Shown here piece after piece: positions 45,126 to 57,167 of a DNA stretch of 64,000 nucleotides; position 1 is the stretch's first letter; every line of letters starts with the position of its first letter. Source of the DNA: Topomyia yanbarensis (Eukaryota; Arthropoda; Insecta; Diptera; Culicidae); contig NC_080671.1 of assembly GCF_030247195.1 (NCBI RefSeq), positions 97,451,845 through 97,515,844 on the forward strand, read 5' to 3'. A program made the position numbers and the translations under genes. The notes beneath the pieces were generated by a model. The model did no database searches. It was not told the DNA's origin and saw only the letters and a program-made list of their open reading frames with translations.

Positions 45126-46309
45126 CGAGAAGAGATACCGCTGCCTGCTGGTTCGTGGTAGTGTCGGATTGGTTTTAGTAGTTAAGCCTACCGACTAAAC
45201 CCAAATCTCTTGTATCTCGCAATCCTTGTCCATCTAGGGCAACTGTTTGGTACTTCTTCAGTAGGGACTATGCTCTTGCTCTTTATATTTTGTGTTAATC
45301 GTTCATGTTTTTTTTCCATTGCTGCTTTTTCTTTCTTGCTGTCCAACCTTCGCGGTATATCTAACCAACTCAGGTCTGCTGCAAATATCGTCACCTGTTG
45401 AGAAAGAAACCGATTCGAAGGTGTCGACCATAACAATTTAGAGCTCTTTTCAACCAACTAGGGTTTCTTATCCTTCTTGGCGTTACACGTTCCTATTTAT
45501 CTGCTAGCTGGTGCTGAGATTTTCTCTGCGGAGGTATTTCTCCCGATACCGAAGCCAATATTCGCGAGCTATTTAACTGTCAGCAACTCTGACTGAGAAA
45601 TTATCGGCGGTAAAATTTCTCCTGACTGCGATATCCCGAGTCGGAGAAACTTCGTGTTTTGCTTTCTTAACTTCCGCTGACCGACCTTTAGTGTTGCCAA
45701 TATCACAACTGTTGCCAATATCGAAACTTGTCGAAACGTGAACCGAACCACAGAAGCCGACCAACTCGATTCACATCCTTTTTCAGCCTCCCTCACAAGG
45801 TTTCTTCCTTGGTTTCTTCAACGACTTGTTTCTAGAGTGTATCATTTTTTCCTGATCAGGAAGTTAATAAAATTTTTAAAAGTAATTTAACCCCTAATGG
45901 GAGGGGTTTGAACCCCAAAATCTCTCCTTTTGCGCACGGGCCTGTAACTCATCCATACCACCCAATTCTCAAATAGGTTGTTGTAAAGAGCTCAAAATAT
46001 TTTTTAAAATAGTCATTTTTCACCGCAAATCGTGTTTTTCTAGAGACTTTCTATAAAATGCTTCGTAACCGCGTCGCTTGTCGATATTTTTGCAAAGAAA
46101 CATTACAGAATGTTATTGAAATGATGCATTATAATGTATAAAGGTTTTGATCAATTCGCATCACCCAAATTACTAAAAAAAATAGTGAAAAATTATTTTT
46201 TTTACGCTGAGAACCTTAAACCTGCATCATTTCAATTTCATAAAGTTAAAGCAGAGTTAGGAATATTTCAAAATTTCTACCTAAGAGTACTAACTTAACG
46301 CTGCTCAAA
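45126..46309. other. Unrecognised low-repeat DNA
   Basis: Minus-strand frames at 45188-45457 (89 codons, basic and Lys/Glu-rich) and 45569-45796 have no motif I recognise. Adjacency to the conserved motif at 45060 suggests they could be a 5' part of an unidentified retroelement, which is speculation. 45840-46309 is AT-rich spacer. Confidence 0.35.
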
Positions 46310-46929
46310 TATACTATTAGAGCTTCCATTTCCCGACGGTTTTCAGCTTCCCGGGATTCGGGAAATAAATAATAAATTTCCCGGGAAATCCCGGGATCCC
46401 GGGAATACAAAAGAAAAATAAAAAGGTGAATGATTTTCTTGAAAACAAAAGAATAACTTAAAAAGTTTTAAAACCCGTTTGATTGCATGTATATCTGCCC
46501 TAAAGCAGTTGTCAGAAGATAGTGATTTGGTGGCCTACACATCATTCAATCATTTGATAACTCGTCAATAAGTTTACGCAAAACTTTTACTTGGCTATAT
46601 GTATAGCCTAAATTGTGGTAATTACGATTACGATTGGGACGATATACTAAACGCAACTCCTGGAGTTACTGTCCAAAATTGGAATTCGTTGTTCTGATAC
46701 GATGGAATGTGATCAATTTAATGCAAAGCACCTTCTTTGGTAATTTTGAATGAAGAGATTGAGCTGCTTCAGGGTAGTGTGCAGTTACTTCCGATCAAAA
46801 GAGGAAAGTTTATAATGGAATCCATTTCCGTCACAGTAGGATCAGCATCATTTCGAATTAAGTGTGAATCAAAATCAAGCAGATAATGGACGAACTGTAC
46901 AGCGATGGATGAAGCCTATTATCGATTTC

Positions 46930-47806
46930 CTGTCACAGGCAAGTATCTGGAATGCTTGATCGTATCCCTTCAAAAATCCTGCCTGCATCCTTGAAAGCAT
47001 TCAAAGAGTTTGGATGCGCATGATATTTGACAGATACAACGTTATGTATTTCTTTTCATACATCCAAAAATTTACAGATATTACAGTTACAGTATAACAA
47101 ATAAGACGAAATATGCATTCGATGAACCGACCAAATATTTCTGCAGACGTTCTAGAAACATTCTTTATTTTAAATAGCGTTTGCGTTAAGCATGATATCA
47201 CTACAAACCATCCCAAGTTTTGAAACAAACACACATCGATTTTTTAAGAATGTAACGCAATTTCCATTACGAATTTGATTGCAAGCCCTTTAATTCAAGA
47301 TATAACTATTAAAATAAACTATTAAAAGAATTGTTAAAAATCTGATCAATCGGTTCATCGGTGGCAGAGATATCGTGCGCATCACTAACGCTACTGTAAG
47401 GAAATGGTTCGGTATAAAGGCCGGCAAATTAATCCATTTTTGAATGAAAATTTGAATGAATGCAACATTCTTTAGCAGTGTTTTGAGTATGGCGTGGACT
47501 ATATACCTAAAAAAATCACGAAAACATATCAGTGAGCCTAAAGATATATAGTCCATTGATCTGCAAATCAGTTGGAAATGCACAATTTGCATTCACTACT
47601 CACTCCAAATGTTTGCCGGTAAAGATATTTCCTACAGAATTTCATTTGGAGAATCTAAGTCTTATGGAATAAATTAAAAATCTTTTTTCCCGGGATTCCC
47701 GAATCCCGGGAATGAGCAAAACCAATTTCCCGAGAATCGGGAATCCCGGGAAATCCAAAAATCCCGGGATCCCCGTGAAATAAATTCCTGGGATGGAAGC
47801 TCTAGT
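46930..47806. repeat. Internal tandem duplication, copy 1
   Basis: Starts near GGCAAGTATCTGGAATGC and ends with the element terminus ATGGAAGCTCTA. It matches copy 2 at 47815-48742. Confidence 0.8.
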
Positions 47807-47814
47807 TTTCTGTT

Positions 47815-48742
47815 ACGGGCAAGTATCTGGATTGCTTGATCGTATCCCTTCAAAAATCCTGCCTGCATCCTTGAAAACGACATTCAAAGAGTTTGGATGC
47901 GCATGATATTGGACAGATACAACGTTATGTGTTTCTTTTCATACATCCAAAAATTTACACATATTACAGTTACGGTATAACAAATAAGACGAAATATGCA
48001 TTCGATGAAACATACTTATTTTAAATAACGTTTGCGTTAAGCATGCTCCATCCTACTACAAACCATCCCAAGTTTTGAAACAAACACACTTCGATTTTTT
48101 AAGAAAGTAACGCAATTTCCATTACAAATTTGATTGCAAGCCCTTTTATTCAATATCTAACTATTAAAATAAACTATAACAAGAACTTGTTAAAAAATCT
48201 GATCAATCGGCTCACCGGTTGCAGAGATATCGTGCACATCACGCCCAATAGTCCAAGCCATATTCAAAACACTGCTAAAGAATGTTGATTTTTTCATTCA
48301 AAAATGGATTAATTTGCCGGCCGCTGTACCGAAGCATTTCCTTACAGTAGCGTTCTTCGGTACAGCGGCCGGCAAATTAATCCATTTTTGAATGAAAAAA
48401 TCAACATTCTTTAGCAGTGTTTTGAATATGGCTTGGACTATTTACCTAAAAAAACACGAAAACATATCAGTGAGCCTAAAGATATATAGTCCATTGATCT
48501 GCAAATCAACTGGAAAAGCACAATCTGCATTCACTACTCACTCCAAATGTTTGCCGGTAAAGATTTTTCCTGCAGAATTTCATTTGCAGAACTTAAGTCT
48601 TTTGGAATAAGTTAAAAATCTTTTTTCCCGGAATTCCCGAATCCCGGGAATGAGAAATCACAATTTCCCGGGAATCGGGAATCCCGGGAAATCCAAAAAT
48701 CGAAGGATTTCTGGGAAATAAATTCCCGGGATGGAAGCTCTA
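47815..48742. repeat. Internal tandem duplication, copy 2
   Basis: Starts near GGCAAGTATCTGGATTGC. It has deletions relative to copy 1 and an added inverted duplication at 48247-48442. Confidence 0.8.
48247..48442. repeat. Perfect 88-bp palindrome with 20-bp loop
   Basis: Arms 48247-48334 and 48355-48442 appear perfectly complementary. Copy 1 of the duplication (about 47380-47500) has only one arm, so the second arm was formed later by a local inverted duplication. Confidence 0.88.
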
Positions 48743-48750
48743 TATACTAT

Positions 48751-50335
48751 AAACCCGGAAAGTACATCCACAATTGTCTTGAAATGGCAATATTATTCCT
48801 TAAAATATTTACAGTGTTCGGTCCTCTCCAAGAAACCGATGTGGACCAATCCGTCGGTCCAATTGAGACATTCCTCCGAACAACGATTGTTTTGAAGATC
48901 TTCTCTACAGACAAAAACACAAAATCATTTATCATTTAGTTCTCGAACCCATTCTAAGCTCCCCACCCAACAACATCATAACCGTCTCCAAATGGGGAGA
49001 ATAAAGGATCCGTTCGACGGAACTGATCGTTGTGTTGTTTTCCTATTCCATTCCTGACGTTGTTGCTGTTGTTGCTGTAGTCATCTGTTCCCATTAATTC
49101 AATTTGTTAAAGTAATCTGTTTTGATTGGAACACTAACGCATCACGTCATTTTTCGAGCACTCCTCGTTGATCGTGTTGGCTTTGGCGGTCCCAGATACG
49201 GATTTCGATCAAGATACGAATCGTACCTGCCTAAATCACCCTTTCACGTCATAAGTCACCGACCGGCATCATCAAAAGTGGCAACTGGCATGGGAGAAAA
49301 GTGAAGCTTCGGATGTAACGGTGCGTCAATCTGAGATGTTTTAAGCAAAATGTGTTGATTCACTAATAAGTTGTTTTGCAGTAAATTCACAAACATGATT
49401 GTATTTGAATATCTAACTATTTATCTACAATAAAACGCTGGTCGCCCTCCCTTCGCAAAGATGAGCAACAAATTGATGACTCACAAAATTGAGTCGTGGC
49501 GGTATCTCATCCTACCAAAGAAACGTTATTCTCGTTGAAATATCCGCTTTCGGCTATAGAGATTGGCCTGTGTTGGTCACTGGTCAGCTGCTATCTGATG
49601 GATGCCGAATTATGAATCCGGCGTAGGGCTGGAAGAGGTAAACTAGCCGTCGCGTGTATCGATCGGCCGACCGAACCGGCCGATTGAAGATCGACAATCG
49701 CGATGAAGATGATGAAGGAATTTGCTTTGTTGTGATAAAAGGCATCAAAATCAAATCAACACGCGAACGTGCTCACAGTTTGTAAGACAAACAAAAAAGC
49801 GGGCCGCTTTCTTTGGGGCTGCCCGGTGCCCACCACCAACCGGACCGGAGTTCTATTTTGGTTAGGTTCTGGTGGGTATTCGGGATCGTGGTGAGAAGCG
49901 TGTCTAAAAACCTTTCTCCTCGTTTGCCCCCATCAGCGAAGCGTTATTGTTCCACGGTTCGTTTCGTTGTTGTTCGGAATTCCTATTATTTGATTGATCG
50001 TGGAATTTAAGTTTTCATCGCTTGCTCGGCTGATCGATTCTAGGGTGAGATATTGGCGTTGGTATGTGAAATCGGTGCGATCGTTGAGGTAGAGGTATGC
50101 TTGAAAGAGAATTTTTTGCGTCCGACGATAAAGGGTCGGAAAAAAACTGGAGCAGGCCGACAAACGTCTGGCAAATAGGATATTCCGTTTATTTATTCGT
50201 GATGATTCATTTGATAGATTCATGGCACTTGAAGAGTAAGACTTGAGGTTGATTACTGTTCCATATTATGCATTCAAAATAATTTTTTTGGTATTGTATA
50301 CAATCAATATGAAATATGAAAATATATTACATTAA
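48751..50335. other. Low-copy-looking DNA, no gene supported
   Basis: More GC-rich than its flanks, with GTTGTTGCTGTTGTTGCTG near 49060 and CpGs around 49590-49700. Frames such as 49122-49304, 49813-50010 and minus 49933-50223 have no motif I recognise. This may be regulatory or untranslated host DNA. Confidence 0.4.
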
Positions 50336-50338
50336 AAA

Positions 50339-51668
50339 GTCCGGGGTATCGGCTGAAGATAACTAAAACGACCCCACGAAACATGTGGGTACCCCAGTTC
50401 CTAGAACTCAAGTTTGAAGTTAATCCGTACTCCACATTTACAAAAAGGCTGAGTGTGGGATATCAAAAGTAATATTTCTTATTTATGAAAACTCGCGTAT
50501 CGATTAAAGATATTGTGAACCCGTTTTACGTGGGGTGGGTTCTTCTCAAATTTCGTGTTTTCCGGGGGGCGTCTGGGATAAAGTGATCAAACCGAAGGTT
50601 ATTTTGGCTTACGATTGTGAAGGCAAAGTAACAATGGATGTTTTTTGTAATGTTAAAATTTATTTATACATTCATTGTGTACGAAAAAAAATATTTTCAG
50701 TCACACAGAACCACACATACGAGCGTTCCAAGAGCAGACGTACAACCATTTCCACGTTTCTCGATAAAATTGTCTGATACGGGAAATTCAAAAAGTTTTG
50801 TAAAGCTTGGACTTGTAGTTACTCGATGAACTTCAAAAAATAGAAAAAAGTTCTAATTTCGGAAACGGCTTCAAGAAAATCGAAAAATCTCATATTTGAC
50901 TGTAAAATTCGTTCACTTTTCTTTAAAATTTTTGGGAGAAAATTGTTTATTCAGTTTTCTGTGGTTCATCGACAGGCTACACATACTGTGCATTCTCATG
51001 AAAAAATCTAATCAATTCGTTGATTAGTTTTTGAGTTATCGTGTTCACCAATATTAAAATCGCGGTTTCGAGAAAAAAACGCTATTAAAGGGTGTCCCAC
51101 ATCAAATTGCATCACGGAAAAAACGCTGTAGAAAATGACCCATTGGGTATTTTCTCTTGAAAATTGGTGTAGAAATAGTTTAGAGTGTATTTTTTACACT
51201 ATGTTTTTATCGCTGTCAGTTTTTTGTTGCCGAGAGATTGAAATCTGCGTGTGTTATAGCAAATATGCTCGAGGAATGCATGGCACAAAAGAAGTTCAGC
51301 GTGGCCACCGAAATTGCGGGGGACTATTCTGTATGTTCATTACTAAATATTAAGCGGATAACAAAGAAGTCGATTTTTTTGCCCACTACACCAGACGCCC
51401 CCTTAAATCTAAGAACATTTCAGAAACAGGCTGAATGCTTGTTTTTTTTTGTATATAAGAATTGTTACTTTTAATCAACTGCATTCAGCCTCTTTACGAG
51501 AAGTACAGCCAGATTTAACTTCACACTTGAGTTATGAGAAGGACTCAGGGTACCACGGGTACACATGTTTCGTGCGGACAGTCTTGCTACCTTCAATTTA
51601 TCTCCAGGACTATTTAACATAACGAATTACTTTTTACTGCCCCTTTCTAAAATGTGGGGTACCGGACA
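50339..51668. mobile_element. TIR element with long imperfect ends
   Basis: The left region (GTCCGGGGTATCGG, then CACGAAACATGTGGGTACCC and AGAACTCAAGTTTGAAGTTA) is found inverted at 51500-51668 (TAACTTCACACTTGAGTTAT, ACACATGTTTCGTG, GTGGGGTACCGGAC). An internal phrase GGGTGTCCCACATCAAATTG at 51088 looks like the end of a second, mariner-type element, but I find no partner. The frame 51238-51474 shows no convincing transposase motif. Confidence 0.55.
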
Positions 51669-51689
51669 AAATATATCGATAAGTTAGAA

Positions 51690-52480
51690 GACTGGTGTGT
51701 CTTCGCGATTCGTTTAAATTCGCCGTGGGTTCCCGGAGCGGTATCAATGCTGTCGAGTAGATGCACTATCTGAAGGGCCTCGTTAAAGGAGAAGCAGTAC
51801 GAATTCCCGACCCTATTAAGATAAGCGAGCAGGACTAAAAGGACAGCTGCGTTGCATGCTCCAAACTGTCACCCCAGTCTGTTTCGCAAACTCCCATCCA
51901 GCAATCGTTTACCTCTACCTCGGTCGTAAACGTAGGCCACATCCATGCGCCTTCCATGACTACTGAAACTGCCCTCGTATCACACAGCTTCCTCGCATTC
52001 GATTGTCGCAAGCAATTCCTATAAGTGGAAACGGAAACACCACAATGCTTGTGGAACACCAGGTCACGATAACCATCTTTTTTAGAGTCACTCCTTTCTC
52101 CGTTGAATGCTCCATGCTCGTTCTGCCTTCCATTGCTGTGAAGCTGCCCCAGTCGACTGTTAGAAGTCAGCCACTGGCCGATCTCGAAGCACGTGGAACT
52201 TGCAAATTCAACTTACGCTGTTACTAGCGATATCGAAATCATTCTTGGCGCCACCCATTTCTTCCGAGTTCTTCGATGCGACAGAATAACGCTCGGAGAA
52301 GAGTTACCGCTTCTGCAAACTAGAAAACCACGATCCACGTAACTGCCAGCTTAATAATCCTTGCATAATCGATGAATTGGTCAACCGATTCTGGTAGCTC
52401 GAAGAAGTCCACGGGATAGTTTCTGTCGAAACTGCGAGGAACATTTCGTAAAGAACACCACCCGCAACTCCGACAGCCAC
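51690..52480 (+). pseudogene. gag: BEL-2 gag and protease remnant
   Basis: Broken frames show DUF1759 gag sequence (MHYLKGLVKGEAVRIPDPIK, about 51756-51820) with a stop just before it. DUF1758 protease-linker sequence follows (LVLPSIAVKLPQSTV near 52115). The zinc-knuckle segment normally between them is not seen, so an internal deletion is likely. Codon-level decay (stops and frame changes every 100-200 bp) is far heavier than in BEL-1. No LTR was identified at the left side. Confidence 0.72.
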
Positions 52481-53450
52481 TACGTCGTCAAGCTTCCTAT
52501 GCGTGACGAACTGCTTTGGCAGTTAAAGGACAACGAATACAAAGCCACCTGTCACTTCTCCTCTCTAGAACGCTTACGTGATGCGAGTCGCGATAAGAAG
52601 GCGATGTACCAGCAATTCTTCCACGAGCACCTAATATTGGGTCATATGCGTGAAATTGGCCCCAATGAAACCGTCGTGCAGCCGTAATATTTCCTTCCTC
52701 CCGACGCTGTGATGAAACTGGACAGCACCACTACAAAGTTTCATACCATATTAGACGCCGAAGAGTTACCAACTCCGCAACGTCACATACGGCACAAGTA
52801 GTGCCTCATTTTTAGTAACTGGAATGCAACAGAAGCTCGCCGATCATTCAGGGCAATATTTTTCGCTGGAAAAACCCGCTGTCCGCCACGATTTCCACGT
52901 CAATTTGCTGTCCGGTTCTGATGATGCTGAATCCTTGCCGTTACTTGTAAACAACTCATTGCAATACTCGCTTGGGATGGACTTCCTCTCCGACAATGGT
53001 CTTCGAATTGTGAAGCTTGATGGAGCTCCGAGAGATAGAAATACTGCTCGATTTAGACCACGAGTCCTCAGTGATTGCACTTGGTCTCCGCTGGGAGCCG
53101 TCGACCGATTTACTTCCGTTCAAGACGCCGAACTGGAAAAAATGCATGGCCCTAAACAAATGAATGATCCTCTCTCAGATCAGTAGTATTTACGACCCCT
53201 TAGGTTTAATTTGTACCGACCTATGCAAAGGCAAAAATCATGCTGCAGGACTTTCGACTGGACACACTCGTGGATAACGGATGTGCTCACGAATGGCAGG
53301 AATTTCACCAGAAGCTTTCGCATTTGCTCGCCTTCGAGTTTCTCGCCATGTGTTACGTGCCGAGTACGATCGTTAGGGGATTCACGGGTTCAGCGACGCG
53401 TCGGAGTCTGCATATGGTGTAACCAACATTCGTTCCTTAGCTAGCGAAGT
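52481..53450 (+). pseudogene. pol: BEL-2 reverse transcriptase remnant
   Basis: The conserved BEL fingers segment is clear (KLPMRDELLWQLKDNEYKAT and HLILGHMREIGP, about 52491-52665), followed by YFLPPDAVMKLDSTTTKFH. The palm core from about 52790 is missing. The position of the catalytic YVDD reads as DFHVNLLSG (about 52890), so the two catalytic Asp are lost. The RNase H region is barely readable. Confidence 0.75.
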
Positions 53451-54200
53451 ATATCGTCGTAGCGAAGCCAAACTCAGACCAACCAGAGGTTGGATAGACT
53501 ATTGCCCTTCCGATTGTGAATGAAGAACCGCCAGATATCGTCGATCGGTATTCCAATCTCCGTCAGCTACTGCGTATCGGCACACTTCTTCGACGTTTCG
53601 CCAATAACTGTATCCACCGAGAGAATCACAGTCGCATAAAACAGAAGCACTTCGCCAAGGAGATACCGCAACTTAAAACCGTCGGACAAGTGCACCGTAA
53701 ACTAAATTACGGTATCTGCATCTGCAATTCGTGAACGGCATTATTGGTGTCGGCGGCCATCTTCACAATGCTGGAATACTTGTCGACGAAAGAAACCCGA
53801 TCGTACTCCCCAAACATCGTCTCACCGAGATGATCGCCACTAGAGAACACCGCAAGACGTTCCATGCTAGTCAGCTTGCAACTCTCCTCGGTGCGCTAGA
53901 GATTCTGGCCACCGAAACGTAGTTCACAATATTGTACACGGCTGCATAGTCTGCCTACGGATCAAACCCAAACCGTTGCAGCAGTTGACGGGGGACCTGT
54001 CATCTGTTCGGGTCAACCAGGCGTATCCGTTCCAGAATGTTGGCATTGATTTGGTTTTGGACCTCATGTCAGAGTTGAGTTCATCACCATTGACCGAGAA
54101 AAAAGACCAGGTAGATCTAACGATTGGGGTTAGGGGATTGAAAATGCGTACCTATGCGTATCGATCAATTTCTCCCGTCCGGACTACTCTAGCTGGATGA
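53451..54200 (+). pseudogene. pol: BEL-2 integrase N-terminal remnant
   Basis: Zinc-binding region: GIIGVGGHLHNAGILVDERN, PIVLPKHRLTEMIATREHRK and FHASQLATLLG (53737-53890). C-V-C-L-R-I-K-P-K-P then PFQNVGIDLV follow, with the first catalytic Asp of the DDE core near 54045. The sequence stops resembling integrase shortly after and abuts the 3' end of BEL-3 on the other strand at about 54200-54230. Confidence 0.75.
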
Positions 54201-54227
54201 CAACTCTCAATCGATTCGATGAGTTTA

Positions 54228-55500
54228 CGGTGGTGTCGGTAGCAGAGCAATTCTTGTCACGCCGCGTACAGCAATTCGTAGCGTAACCATACGAACAGTG
54301 CTATCAGCTCCGGGATATCATTTGACGATTCGGCCAAGAGGCCAATTGGCTAGCGGGATGTTGTCTTCCTTCGCTATAACGACTCTGCCAACTTCGACGG
54401 AGGCGAGATGCACCCTTTCGTTGCACGGGACTGCAGCTGTTTCAGTAATTCCGGGTACCACCCAGACCAAGTGGTTTGGAACTGATTCAGGGTCAATTCC
54501 CAATGATTCAAGTAGTTTTCAGGAGCCTCCTTCAGATCAGCTTACGAAACAGCTTGGGGATTACTCCAGACGAGGAAATGTCCTGGTGGCAGAACCTCGA
54601 GATCGGGCGGATCGTCCGGCACTGGATTCATCGGGCGAGAATTGAGGCACATCTCTATATGCGCCAGCAGGTATGTCTACGCTGTCTTCACAGCGGCCTC
54701 CCAAAAATCGCCAAAGTATGATGCTTGATGTAAAATGAATTTCCAACGAATTTCGTTGTAGGAACACCAGATATATCTGGTTCTGATCAGACTCATCGAA
54801 CTTCAGCACGCGGTAGATGCGGTTGAGTACATTCGAAGCACCTTTGAAAGCATTGTCAAAGTGTAACACTACCACCTTTCCTCTGCGGGCGACCAGACAA
54901 CGGAGAGCAGCCAGGAGCGACGGAGTAGACAGGTCGTTCACTAGCTTGATGTGAACTGCCTTAGTAGCAAAGCAGTCGAATATGGCAATGTACACCTTCG
55001 TTTGGCCACGGATACGAACAGCGGTTTTCAAATAAAACGGTCTGCAATAGTCGATTCCGCAGACGGAAACGGTCGCGTTGGAGATACTCACGATGCTGGA
55101 AGATCGGCTGTGCTCTGTTGGACTAGTGTGGGCTTGTTGCGGAAGCAAGTATGGCAATGGTGAACGACAGATTTCACTAGATTTCTACCGCCCAGAATTC
55201 AAAACTTCTGGCGGAGAGTGGCTAGCAGGAGTAGTGGGCCTGCGTGTATTAGATTCGAGAACAGAACAGCAAACGGATGGTTGACCGTTTCTTTAAAACG
55301 GTCAGCGCGGCATTGCGAAGTCGGCCACCGACACGTACGGTGCCGTTGGAATCGACGAGCGGGTGCAACCACTTCAGCGTGGAAGATCTTGCGATATATT
55401 CGAAATCAGAAATCTCCTCAGTGAAGAGTGAGTATCCCTCTGTGCGAAATGACAAAGAGAAACTTCGGCGTGTTAGAGCTCTTGTCCGGTAAGCGACCAG
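54228..55500 (-). pseudogene. pol: BEL-3 integrase remnant
   Basis: Minus strand, read from right to left: a zinc-binding segment (LHPLVDSNGTVRVGGRLRNA near 55330), the DDE core (GIDYCRPFYLKTAVRIRG near 55050, VVVLHFDNAFKGASN near 54850) and the C-terminal tail (VVIAKEDNIPLANWPLGRIV near 54330). The second Asp sits in HFDNAFKG, where bases are missing compared with the family pattern SDNATNFKGA. The coding end lies near 54228. Several frame changes are present. Confidence 0.8.
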
Positions 55501-57167
55501 ACTGGGTGCAGGTCAATGCTCGACATAGCGAGCGATTTGTACTTCTCCTTATCCGAACGACTTTGCGAGGCTCGTTTGCGAAGCACATACAAGTAGCGCT
55601 GAACGAAAGCTCTCATTCGACGCAGCTTTGGGTACCTGGAGTAGTAAGCGAAGTGCAGAAGTTCAACTGTGCCGTGGTCGTGGCAACCAGCAGTGTCTTA
55701 CTTCCTTCAGCGGACTCTTTAGAAGCGAAGAAAAATTTTTACGAGCAAAATCGAATTTGGCCGAAATTTCTTAGACTTACGTGACCATGGTGTCTCAGTC
55801 CAACATCGTGTACAGTTCATGATCTCAGTAGGAATCAATCTACGGAAAATGTCCTTAGGGGCATTGTCGATTCCAAGAAAATGCTTCCAGGGGTTGAGAT
55901 CGGTTGATAGCTGTAAGTTCGGAGGCCCGCTTTGCGACAAATGTTTTCCAACGACTCCGATGTCCGCGAAACCTTTATAGAACAGTCGAGGAAACTTTCC
56001 GGAATTGTACAGTAGCAGGTAGTTTTAGCGTTGCATTCAACTTCTTGTACAGCTGGGTCGACAAAAGCGCGGTGCAGAGTGAACCGAAATTGTTCCGTAT
56101 GCTCCGCTTCCTACGCCACAGTATGTGTCATATGCGCACTCAGACGCAACATAGAAGAAGCTGGATACTGATGGCGTCGGGTGTCGAACTGAGGTACGCG
56201 AATTTCGCTTAACAGGTGGAGTGTGTTATGGAATAGTTTTCATCCTTCTAGCAGTGGAGACAGAAGCAGCGTGTTCCATTCACAAGCTTCGCCATTCTGC
56301 TTCAGAGCCCAGAGTCGCTGCATGAACTTTATTTTGGTTATACGCCTTGGTCATCGTCGGATCCACGAGTCTGAATGGATCAAAGATGTGTGTGATGAAC
56401 GACATCATCTCGCATTTTTTCAGGACGGATGAGGCTAGCGGTAACTGAATTTTGAATCGGAGTATGTCCAATTTCGGTTCCCAAATGAGGCCGGAGGGTA
56501 GAGACGACCTGACTATCTTGAAGATCGTGGAACAAGAGAATTGCTAGATCATCAAATGGTACATCCTCAAGAACTTCGGGAGAAATCGTTGTCCATTTCT
56601 TGAGCGATAGTCCAGCTGAATTCAGAAGTCTTCCGCAATTGGTACATTTGTTACTGGATACGACTGCCTGTTATCCAGGGCGATCTGCTGCAGAGTGAGC
56701 GTTGCTAGTACGGAGCGCTCGCCGTTTCGTACGTTACTGTCTGCAGTTCATACGTAGCGATGGATTCGTATGGGCCTGTACGCCAAAGAATTCGCTGAAA
56801 CGGCTGATCATCAGGATGGAGGGATACTTGCCAGTATATCTGCACGATGTCAGCAACCAGAGCGAAGTGATGCGCTCGCAATCTCATCACGATAGAGAGT
56901 AGTTCTAGCTGAACTACGGGTTCGACCGAAAGCGTGTCGTTTACGAATATCCTTACGCCGTCTTGCAGGACGCGTCGAACGCGAACCTAACCGTCGTCGT
57001 GGTGCTCGACTACTTGAAGACGGGATGATAAGGGAGATAACAGTGAGCCTTCACGTCATCAACAGGATCGTAGTGCCTTTTCATGTGACCGAGCTGTGGG
57101 TACTTATCCAAGAAGCGATCGCGATGATACGATTCCTTGACTGCAGGATCTCGTTGCAATCGGCGCT
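55501..57167 (-). pseudogene. pol: BEL-3 reverse transcriptase and RNase H remnant
   Basis: Minus strand. The palm segment RLRAHHFALVADIVQIYWQV and FQRILWRTGP (56720-56880) is diagnostic of BEL reverse transcriptase and includes the first catalytic Asp (VADI). I cannot find the YVDD box; the sequence between about 56690 and 56600 seems to skip it, so a deletion is likely. Thumb and connection sequence (HIFDPFRLVDPTMTKA, near 56370) follows. Stops and frameshifts are frequent. Confidence 0.78.

Larger units (their letters stand above)
46318..48742. mobile_element. hAT-like TIR element with internal duplication
   Basis: The ends are TAGAGCTTCCAT (46318) and ATGGAAGCTCTA (to 48742). An identical 8-bp duplication TATACTAT is on both sides (46310-46317, 48743-48750). 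The TAGAG terminus and 8-bp duplication fit hAT. Subterminal regions are packed with CCCGGGAA/TTCCCGGG motifs on both strands. The right half is present twice in tandem (about 46930-47806 and 47815-48742), each ending in the terminal sequence. No intact transposase is visible, although part of the interior could be decayed coding sequence. Confidence 0.85.

Noticed and set aside
51088..51474. Mariner-type transposase fragment
   Set aside because: GGGTGTCCCACATC looks like a terminal sequence, but no matching inverted end or transposase catalytic motif was found.
52844..53159. Minus-strand frames over BEL-2
   Set aside because: Shadows; plus-strand frames carry the BEL signatures.
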